From: Tritrichomonas foetus
Lineage: Eukaryota > Parabasalia > Tritrichomonadida > Tritrichomonadidae
Length of the DNA: 64,000 bases
Assembly (NCBI GenBank): GCA_001839685.1
Contig: MLAK01000571.1
Location: 62,001-126,000 of the forward strand
Direction: 5' to 3'
Shown one piece after another: positions 50,145-59,300 of the stretch (position 1 is the first letter of the stretch; each line of letters opens with the position of its first letter). The notes below the pieces were generated by a model. It made no database searches. It worked only from the letters and a program-made list of their open reading frames with translations, and was not told the DNA's origin. A program made the position numbers and the translations under genes.

Positions 50145-53100
50145 ATGAGCCATTCATTCCTCGTTCGCAAACGCGAACCTGAGGAAATTCTCAATTCATT
50201 ATTTGAGCAAAGGAAACAATGGTTCCTTCACGCCCTTTCCACTGCGATTGAATCAGCCACAACAGATAAATTTATTCGACAAATGTTTCAATTGGAAAAT
50301 TCGATGATTTACGTTCCAGACAGATTATGCGAAATTGTACGACAATCTATAGCAGACGATAGAGAATTATATATTAATCAGCTCCTCTATTTTTTAAGCC
50401 AAAACGGGAATTTCTTTGAAATTGAAGAAATTGAGAGACTCGGCTCACAATTATTGAATCTATCGTCTCAACAAATTGCAAAGGAAATTGAACAAAGAGA
50501 AAAAATTAAAAGGTTGTCACAAAAACCTTCATTAAAAGACAAAAAACAAATTGAATTACTTTTAAGAAAATTAACAGTTTTAAATACAGTTATTTTGTCA
50601 CTTGCTCAAGAAATTCGTACATTTAAAAGGAGATACCCACTTTTTCTAGAGAAAATTAAAACAGAAGTTGTCAAATATATTAAAAAGCGCTTATCTTCAT
50701 CAAATCAAGTTTTATATGACCTTAGATTTGAAAATCGAAGACTTCAACAAAAAAACGAAAGATTTGAAGCATTGAATGCTGCTGAAAATTTAGTTAAACA
50801 ACAACAAGAAATTCTAAAACTAAGGAATGAAGTATCAGCAAGCAGTTCGAAAATTGAAAAATTGAAAATTAAAAAGAAAAGGAGCCAAAGAATGGCGGAT
50901 AACTATTTCAAACAATTAACTTCAATAAAATCCGAATTAGAAAAAACTAAATCAGAATCATTTTCAATACAAAGTGAATATACCAAAATTAAACAGAAAA
51001 ATGATACTAATGAATCCCTACTGATGTCGTCTAGAAATAAAGCAGATAATGCAATGAAAGAAAAAAATGAATATGAAGAACGTTACCGACAAAGTTTAAT
51101 AAAAATTGAAAAGTTGAAGAAAATTTTACAAAAAAGTGAAACGAAAATAGAAAATTTAACAAAAGAAAACAAAGAAAGAATTCAAAAATTATGTGATGAT
51201 AAAGATCAATTGATACAAAATCTCACAATTGAGAAAGATAAACAAATACAAGAACTGACCGAATTGAAAGACAAAAAAATTCTTGATCTCCAAAATGATA
51301 AAGAAAATCAAATAAAAGAATTAATTGATCAAAAAGAAAAACAATTAAATGAACTCAAAATGGAAAAAGAAAATCAAATTAAAGAATTAAAAACCGAAAA
51401 AGAAGATCAAATCAAGGAATTAATCAATCAAAAGGAGAAACAATTAAATGAACTCAAAAATGAAAAAGAAAAACAAATTCTTGAACTAACAAACGAGAAG
51501 TTAATGCAAATGCAAGAATTAACTCAAAAGAAAGATAAAACTATTTTCGATTTGACAAATGAAAAAGAAAAACAAATCTCCGATCTGAAAAATGAAAAAG
51601 ATAATAAAATTAAAGAAATCACTGAAATTAAAGAAAAACAAATCAAAGAGTTAACTGAAAGCAAAGATAAACAAATAAAAGAATTGACTGAAATGAAAGA
51701 AAAACAAATTCTTGAATTGAGAAATGAGAAAGAAAAGCAAATTCTTGATTTGAAAACTGAAAAAGAAAAACAAATCACAGATATAATTAATGAGAAAGAG
51801 AGAATAATTCAAAGTTTAACAAAAGAAAAAGAAAATTTAACTAAAGAGAACGAAAACTTAACAAAAGAGAAAGAAGATTTAACAAACAGTTTAATTCAAG
51901 AAAATGAGAAAATGAAGGCACAATTTGATAATGAAAATCTAAAACTAAAGGAAAAATATTTACTCGAAAATAAAAAATTAAGGGAAAAGTTTTCAGAAGA
52001 AACTCAAAAATTAAAGGAAAAATATTCAGTTGAAAGTCAAAATATTAGTTTCTCTTTATCCAAAGAAAACAACGATATCATCAAAAAGCTCACAAAAGAA
52101 CATGATATTTTGATAAGAAAGATGGAACAAGAAAATAATGCAAAAATTCAACATTTGAAAAATGATTTCAATGAAAAAGTTGCAGCTATTAAAGATGAAT
52201 ATGAATACAAAACAGTGAAAAAATATCAAAACTTAATTGTTTCTCAAAAATTACTCAAAAAACTAAAAGATGATTTTGAAAAAGTCAGTTTTGTGATGAA
52301 CGAAATCGATAAAATTGAAAATCCAACCCCTGAAATAGCAAAAATTCAACAAAAGATTCGCACATTCAATATTGAAAGCGATATGCTTGAAGAATTAAAA
52401 GAAACATGTTTCAAGCACATGTTGACTCAAGATGATGTAGCTAAATTTGATGATGCTGATGAAATTTTAAGCCAGTGCACAAATCTGTATTTAACAAGTG
52501 ACGTAAAAAATGTGATGAGTCAATTGGAACAAAAGATTTCGGTCAGTAACCAAAATGAGACGGTGACTAGACTTTTCAGGCAATTACACAAAAAGACAAA
52601 AGAAAACCAACGCCTCCAAGTCATCAATCAAAAGCTTCAAAGTCAAAATGATGATCTTTTGCAACAGCTTGGTGATATCAAAATGAATCTGAGAACCAAT
52701 TCCTCGTCTTTATCGCCATCTAGGCTCTTTTCATCACCCATTAATCAAAGTAGAAGTGACATTGATGACCATTTATTTGAAGAAACACAGAGTCCAATCA
52801 AAAGGAGCTTTAAGCAGAATTATTCGCAATTATCTGATTCACCTTTATCTAATGAAGAGAATGATTCAGCTTTCGATGATGACGAAATCGAAAATCAGGC
52901 TAAGCAAAGTCAATTTTCTAAACAAAGCAAACGTTCTCAAAAAGTGTCATTCGAAAAAAATATTGAAGAAGACGAATATGGCGATGATGATGAAGAAGCG
53001 GATGAAATCAAAGTTATTCAATCAAGAAGAAGTCACAATAACTCAAGAAATAATATCAGAAATGATTCCACAAAGAATACACCCAATAATTCATTTGTAG

Positions 53101-54095
53101 CTAATAATATGAATCTCTCATTTGGAGAAAATAAACAAACAAAAGCAAAATATTACTCACCAGCAAAAAATAATCAAGAAATTTCCGGGATAAAGTTTTC
53201 AAATCTTTCCTTATCAAATACACCAAAAAGCGTATTATATGACAGGAAGATCACAAATGAGAAGAAAATGTTTGGACCAAATTACCGAAGACGGGATAGC
53301 GCGGATGAAGACTTCACTATGATCCAAACATTAAGCGCATTATTTGACTTGAATAACCCCGACGAGATTCCAATTCGTTTTTCCGAATTAAAAGAACAAT
53401 CAGAAGAATACGAGCATTTCAAAGCCTCGCTTTGCTCTTCTTTAAACATCCAAGATTCACAAGAAATTGTTGTACAAATCCAAAAATTGAAATTTGAAAA
53501 TCAGAAAATGAAAACTCGCGAACAAAAAATAATTGCTGCTTTTAATAATAATTTACATGGGATTGCCGGTTTCGACCGTGCCAATAACCAGCAAATTTTA
53601 CCATCACAGATTCCTGTTGAAATATCAAAACTCATCCGCAAACAATTGTCTATCCAACAGAAATTGAACGAACAGAATATTGAGAGCCTAGATGAATTAT
53701 ATAATGAATATTTAACAGTGAAAAAAATGAATCGTGCTTATGTGGAAAGAGAAGAAATGATCCGGAATTGTTTCCCCAAATATGAATTTGAAAAGGTTCC
53801 TGAATTCGTGATTTTATTGATTAAAGAGAATAAGAAATATGGAATGATAGAAAAAGAAATATCAAAAATTGATTCATCGATTTCAATCTACCAAGTACCA
53901 AAATATCTAAAGCAAATAAAAGCAAATGTTGCAAATTTGATTGAAAAGTTTTCGAAGCTTGTTGTGCCAAAGATTGATGATGAAGAAGCATTTGTTGTGA
54001 AAGTAGCAAAAATATCGGAATTAAAGAGTTTACTCCCTCCTGAAGAAGCTATCGACATCAAAGGATTCATTCGGAAGATTTTTATTTCCATGTAA
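50145..54095 (+). CDS. large coiled-coil protein with 21 hendecads
   Basis: Predicted 1316-residue coiled-coil protein. Residues 1-190 are helical and globular; coiled coil covers about 190-720. Within it, residues 332-562 are 21 consecutive 11-residue repeats of the form E-K-Q-I-x-E-L-x-x-E-K (for example EKQIKELTESK, DKQIKELTEMK, EKQILELRNEK), followed by 7-residue repeats (ENLTKEN, ENLTKEK). Residues about 850-1060 are acidic and Ser/Asn-rich, with RSQKVSFEKN in a DEDEYGDD-like context. The C-terminal third repeats the module seen in the two genes upstream (MIRNCFPKYEFEKVPEFVILL; LSALFDLNNPDEIPIRFSEL). Probably a long rod that links two sites in the cytoskeleton; location unknown. Confidence 0.82.
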   Translation: MSHSFLVRKREPEEILNSLFEQRKQWFLHALSTAIESATTDKFIRQMFQLENSMIYVPDRLCEIVRQSIADDRELYINQLLYFLSQNGNFFEIEEIERLGSQLLNLSSQQIAKEIEQREKIKRLSQKPSLKDKKQIELLLRKLTVLNTVILSLAQEIRTFKRRYPLFLEKIKTEVVKYIKKRLSSSNQVLYDLRFENRRLQQKNERFEALNAAENLVKQQQEILKLRNEVSASSSKIEKLKIKKKRSQRMADNYFKQLTSIKSELEKTKSESFSIQSEYTKIKQKNDTNESLLMSSRNKADNAMKEKNEYEERYRQSLIKIEKLKKILQKSETKIENLTKENKERIQKLCDDKDQLIQNLTIEKDKQIQELTELKDKKILDLQNDKENQIKELIDQKEKQLNELKMEKENQIKELKTEKEDQIKELINQKEKQLNELKNEKEKQILELTNEKLMQMQELTQKKDKTIFDLTNEKEKQISDLKNEKDNKIKEITEIKEKQIKELTESKDKQIKELTEMKEKQILELRNEKEKQILDLKTEKEKQITDIINEKERIIQSLTKEKENLTKENENLTKEKEDLTNSLIQENEKMKAQFDNENLKLKEKYLLENKKLREKFSEETQKLKEKYSVESQNISFSLSKENNDIIKKLTKEHDILIRKMEQENNAKIQHLKNDFNEKVAAIKDEYEYKTVKKYQNLIVSQKLLKKLKDDFEKVSFVMNEIDKIENPTPEIAKIQQKIRTFNIESDMLEELKETCFKHMLTQDDVAKFDDADEILSQCTNLYLTSDVKNVMSQLEQKISVSNQNETVTRLFRQLHKKTKENQRLQVINQKLQSQNDDLLQQLGDIKMNLRTNSSSLSPSRLFSSPINQSRSDIDDHLFEETQSPIKRSFKQNYSQLSDSPLSNEENDSAFDDDEIENQAKQSQFSKQSKRSQKVSFEKNIEEDEYGDDDEEADEIKVIQSRRSHNNSRNNIRNDSTKNTPNNSFVANNMNLSFGENKQTKAKYYSPAKNNQEISGIKFSNLSLSNTPKSVLYDRKITNEKKMFGPNYRRRDSADEDFTMIQTLSALFDLNNPDEIPIRFSELKEQSEEYEHFKASLCSSLNIQDSQEIVVQIQKLKFENQKMKTREQKIIAAFNNNLHGIAGFDRANNQQILPSQIPVEISKLIRKQLSIQQKLNEQNIESLDELYNEYLTVKKMNRAYVEREEMIRNCFPKYEFEKVPEFVILLIKENKKYGMIEKEISKIDSSISIYQVPKYLKQIKANVANLIEKFSKLVVPKIDDEEAFVVKVAKISELKSLLPPEEAIDIKGFIRKIFISM
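51138..51830 (+). repeat. 33-bp coding repeats, 21 hendecad units
   Basis: 693 bases coding 21 in-register 11-residue units without a gap or insertion. DNA identity between units is variable, so the register is kept by selection on protein more than by recent duplication. Units such as 7 and 10 (both begin EKQLNEL) and 6 to 10 suggest some later block copying. Confidence 0.9.
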
Positions 54096-54232
54096 TTAAA
54101 CTATTTGTTTGAATGATAAATTTGATCATCTTTGTTTTATTTATATTACATTTAAATTCTTATTTTGGTCAACCCTTATGAGATAGAGATTTCTGTGGAA
54201 AAAAAAAAAATGCGAATCAATTGAATGATTAA

Positions 54233-55081
54233 ATGACTGTTTATATGGTGAAAAAGTTGATCTTGACTAATAATTTTAAACGTTCGATTTTCAAAAGCAA
54301 ACTTCGAAAAATGAGCAAGAAAGCTCAAAAGCAACTCAATTTAAACGTCATGCGCATTCTCAAAGATAATGGAATTATTCACAATCTTCATGCCAAGCTG
54401 ATGGCTGACACAGCAGAAGCCATTCAAAAATCAGATATTAATTCGATGAAATGCTTCAAAGATCCAAAAACCGATATCGATAGTCAAATTGCGGCTAATT
54501 TAGTCTTCAGCTATCTTAAAAAATACAATATGACTGAAACTATTCGCTGCATACAAAGTGAGATGCAAAATTTAAAAGAAACCAAAATTAACATTCCAAA
54601 AGAGCTTCACCTTGACGAAAACGATCTCCAGAAAAGCGGGAATGGCGATTTTTTGAGTTCAATAATATCCAAATATATTTCCTCCACAGACGAAATAACT
54701 CAAAGCAATCACGATAATTTGCTCCAGGCAATTACAGAAAGACTAAATTCGCTTCAAGACGGCCAGGAATATTCTAATCCCGATTTTGATGATATTCAAA
54801 ATCATCCAATTAAAGGAGCAGCCCCATATAAAACCCAGTACACAATAAGCAATAAAATGGGACCAGAAAATGGCGTTCCCATGGAAGAAAACCCGCTCTC
54901 TTCTTCTTTGGCGGGAGTTCGAAGTGACAAAAAAATAATTCGGAACTCCGCCGAGAAGCAGGGCTTCCTGGAAGAGCTGGAGCCACTGCCTGAGCTCAAG
55001 GAGCCGCCCACATACATTCCATCTCCACATACCCAGCAAATTTTGGAAAATGATGATTTCGATGATTTTGATGATATTTAA
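54233..55081 (+). CDS. FOP/FGFR1OP-like centrosomal protein
   Basis: Predicted 282-residue protein (or 256 from the second in-frame ATG at 54311, MSKKAQKQLN). Residues about 40-125 resemble the dimerisation domain of FOP with its LisH motif: MRILKDNGIIHNLHAKLMAD, then AANLVFSYLKKYNMTETIRC. FOP proteins dimerise and anchor partners at centrioles and basal bodies. The rest is low complexity with Pro/Glu and ends in DDFDDFDDI. Trichomonads have several flagella, so a basal-body role is plausible. Assigned by pattern, moderate certainty. The 3' quarter is locally GC-richer than its surroundings. Confidence 0.68.
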   Translation: MTVYMVKKLILTNNFKRSIFKSKLRKMSKKAQKQLNLNVMRILKDNGIIHNLHAKLMADTAEAIQKSDINSMKCFKDPKTDIDSQIAANLVFSYLKKYNMTETIRCIQSEMQNLKETKINIPKELHLDENDLQKSGNGDFLSSIISKYISSTDEITQSNHDNLLQAITERLNSLQDGQEYSNPDFDDIQNHPIKGAAPYKTQYTISNKMGPENGVPMEENPLSSSLAGVRSDKKIIRNSAEKQGFLEELEPLPELKEPPTYIPSPHTQQILENDDFDDFDDI

Positions 55082-56306
55082 ATCATTTTTTTTTTGATTT
55101 TATAAGTGTTAAATACTTATTAGTAATGAATATAAAAATGATTGTTGGCTCTAAAAAGGTCTATTTTATCGGTTGATACTTTTTTATATATAAAAAAATG
55201 ATTTTTTTTATGTGAACTTTTATTCTAGTATTATTTCTCACAGGAATAACGAATAATCGATTTTACTGAAATAAAAACGATAGCTGTTTCCAGAGTAATG
55301 AGTTATGACGTAATGAAAATGAATGAAGATTATCTTCAAATTTGAATTGTTATCGTTACTTCTGATTCAGATAATTATCAAATTTGAAACATTTTTTTGA
55401 GAGAAATAATCGCATTGAAATCATTCAGTTATAATTTTGAAGATTTGATCATGAAAGATATCGTATACCTAGTATGGATAATCATTACACGTCATTAATA
55501 ATGATGAAGATAAGAGGATAAATACAAATTTCACTAAAAAAAAAATATTCAAAAAACGTACTTCCTTTGAAAACAGAACTAATCGTTAGGGCATCAGAGC
55601 TCAATGTATAAACGGAAAAATCATCATAATTAATATAAAACATTTTACAATATGATGTTCTAAGGGGAAAATGTAATATAAATGACATGAAGACAAGATA
55701 AATTCGTTGAACTCATATTTTTTTTTAAATGGCTTTTCAATTCAAAAATTTTATAACCATTTTAAATTATATCAGGTTAATAGATCTTGGAAAATTGATA
55801 AAATATATTTTATATCGTTATTTCTTCAGGCAAACAATTATAACAATGGAAATAAATAAATATTCTAGAACATCCTTATTTCAGACTTCGATAAATTGAA
55901 AAAAAATAAAGTGCAACTGATGTCAAATTGAAATCATGGAAATTCTATGTGTTCATTCAAAATCAATATTGATAATTATCATCATCGATAAGTTCATTTT
56001 TATGAAATAATTTCTTTCAGCATGATGGGAACATGCATATAGATGGATCTTCGATTTTTTTATTATCTCATAGAAAAATCCTAGTTGGATGAATATTTTT
56101 TTTTCCACAGAAAAATTTCACTCACCAATAAAGCGAATAAATTAATGTGGAATTATTTGACTGGTTAAAACAAACATTATTGAAAAATTAAATGCTTATT
56201 CACAAAGGGCCGATAATTTTCAATGAAAGAGAACTATATCGATTCAAATAACCAAGATTAAATAATTTATTTTCAAATTATTCAAAATTGAATTGAGGGA
56301 GTGATA
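55082..56306. other. long spacer before the cyclase gene
   Basis: About 1.2 kb of AT-rich sequence. No reading frame with protein character and no RNA gene seen. The stop of the preceding gene lies in ATTTAAAT, overlapping TAAA. Confidence 0.5.
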
Positions 56307-56312
56307 TCATAT
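56307..56312 (+). promoter_or_regulatory. Inr-like initiator TCATAT
   Basis: TCATAT about 16 bases before the ATG at 56329. Confidence 0.45.
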
Positions 56313-56328
56313 AAAATTTTAATAACAG

Positions 56329-59300
56329 ATGAAAGTCCCTGATCCATCCTCCACGGCGATGATGACATCAAGTTCCTTCCAAACTCTCGATTTTACAAAT
56401 AAATATAATGGTCTTATCGATCAATCATCGTTAAAAAAAACTCGATATTCATTATACCAATTATTTGATTATGTTTCAACCGAATCCCCTCCATTTTTTA
56501 CAGTTCATATGATTATAAGTATTTGGCGATTACTCCAATTTTTCGGACCGGCAACGTGTTCAAATTACGTTCAAAGATCACTTTGGGGAGAAGGCACGGT
56601 TGTTAGGAAAGCTTGGAATATCATTTCTATTGTTTTTTATATTGTTCCAGCTTCAGAACAAGTTGATAGTGGTTATATTGCCTTATATGTTTTTTCAATC
56701 ATTTTAATCATTTTATACGTTTTTGTCGGTTATGCAGCTTATATTTATTCGCGTCATGCAAAATTGCCATCATATATGCCGCCTATTATTTCTTTATGTG
56801 TTTCGACTTTTGGTTATATAATTGGACCTATTATAACGATGTTATCAGGTGTATCAATTGGTTCGTTTATTAGACATTATGAAAAAAACTTTACCATTAC
56901 AAAAGTAGTCGCAGTTTGTATCTCACTTATATTAATTTTTATTTATATGTGGTTTTATCGTTCAGTTTATTCGATTACAATTATATTTAGACCAGATTCA
57001 TTAACAGCAGTTTCACCTATTACTCAAGTTAACCTTATGTATTTTATTTTATTCATCACTTTTGTTTCAGGAATTGCTTCAAGAGTTGATCCATATACAT
57101 GCTTTTTCTTAACATTATTTATAATAATTTTATATGGCTCAACCTTTCCTATTTATTTCTCAAAGGGTGGATTTGTGTCTGAAAAACATACCTATTGTTT
57201 GATAGCAACATCATGTACAAGCATGGCATTATTAATTTTTATTATTATTAGTTTAATTACCAGATTAATTTTAAATGAATTCATTTTTATAGGAATTATA
57301 GTTGTGTATTCAGGTTTCTATTTCTTGTCCAAAGTTTTATATGATAAATTTATTACGAACAATGCTAAACTTTTAGATTTAATTGAAGAAGATCAAGAAA
57401 ATATTGAAGTAATTCGAAGTGTTCGTAAAATCGAAAATTTACTCGTTATTGGATTTCGATTAGCTCATCCATTTTGTATTTCATTTGAATTTCCACAATT
57501 AGCAGTCTCAAAATATCCAAAAGAGGTTAATTTATGGGTTATTTTGGCCAAATTTACGGCAATTTATCCAGAAGAAACACAACAATTAACTTATATTACA
57601 GTTGGAATGTCATCAAATAAATTAAAAGGACCATTAGCCAAACATACACAACAACAAATTCAATCTATTATGAGACTTCGAGAAACAAATTTATTACCAG
57701 CAATGAAATCTAAATTAGAGAAAGTTGGAAAACAAGTGCAAGCAACTAAACATAAAATTAGATATATTTGGGATTTAATTATTCAAGGAAATGTTAAAGA
57801 ACTGGAAAGTGTAGTTCATCATGCTCATGTTTCTATTGATTCTTCAGAAGCAGAATTTTTACATTTACTTCGTCAATTTCCAAATTCACGTTTTGTTGCA
57901 CGTGCTTATGCTCGATTTCTTCGAGATGTTGTTGCAGATCATGCTGGTCATAAACAATGGGCACAAAATGTTTCTATTCTTCAGCGAGGTTTCCAAGTTG
58001 CCCCTGATCAAGCACATGATTTAGGAATTCGAGCTTTCCCATTACTTCCCAGCACTATAAATGGACAATTATCCGCAATCAATAATGGAACAGCAATGAT
58101 GACAGAAGATACATTAACACAGGACATTGATGGTGATGAAGAACACGCAGCAATTGATGCTGAATTAAGAATGTCGGTTCGTGATAGTATTAATAATTTA
58201 AGCATCCCTTCTTATAGGAAAACGAAAATATTCCGATTAGTTTCATTTTTCATTATATTCTTAATTCCTGTTGTTATTGTTTCAATCTTTTTACCAATCT
58301 ATTTAAATGATATCATGCAACCACTTAGTTTCATGTATTACATTTCTTCATTAAGAACCAAAGCATATCAAATAGTTTCAGTTAGCCTCCATTATATTAT
58401 GGAGAATTTAAATGCAACTAATCCAGATCGAGATAATATGGTAACTTTTCCTTTTGCTCGAAATGGGCTAATTTATGGAGAAGAAGAACCGCCGATATCA
58501 TTTGGTGGATTTTATGATTCAGATAAACAATTAAGATTTTTAATTCAAGCAATTACGACTATTCTTCCTAATTTCAAAGAATTGAATCAATTTAAGCCAG
58601 AAGATCCAACAATGAGTCTTGTTCGAGAATGCATTTTTGAAATCGTTATTAATTTTACTGATATTAAAGATCCAGTTCGATTGAAAGGTTTTAATTTTAG
58701 TGACAGAAATGAATCTTACACATATTACCCAGTTGAACATTCCATGAAAAGTGCTCAAGATTCAATAGTTAATTTCATTATTAATATGGAAACAATTCTA
58801 GATATTAAACATTTTCCTGCTGATGCATTAAATATGCGCTATGCTTCTACGCCAATTAATAATGTAAAGGCTGTTAGCGATACATTGAGCTCTGCAATGA
58901 ATACCATAACTAACTATTTGAAAGAAGCAACAGATATTGATAACGGAGTCATAATAATTGGTCTTATCACAATCGTTATTATTATTCCAATCTATTATTC
59001 TCTCAGCTGTGTTTTCATAATATCTAAAATCACTAAGGAAAAATTGATTATTTACCGAACATTAACATCTTTACCAAAGAATATTGTTTCTAAAGTCGCT
59101 GATTCGTTCAAAGTTTTGAAAAAGGAAGAAGATGAAGAAATGAGGTCAAGTATTACCAAAGATGAAGAAGTCAATAAACAAGAAGAAAATCTTCTGAAGA
59201 TATTTTCAACTTCAACAGGATCTAGTCGTAGCAATCAAACAGATATGATCATTATTGTTGTTGTTGCAATTTCGTCTGCTATTCTTCACGCTTGTATTAC

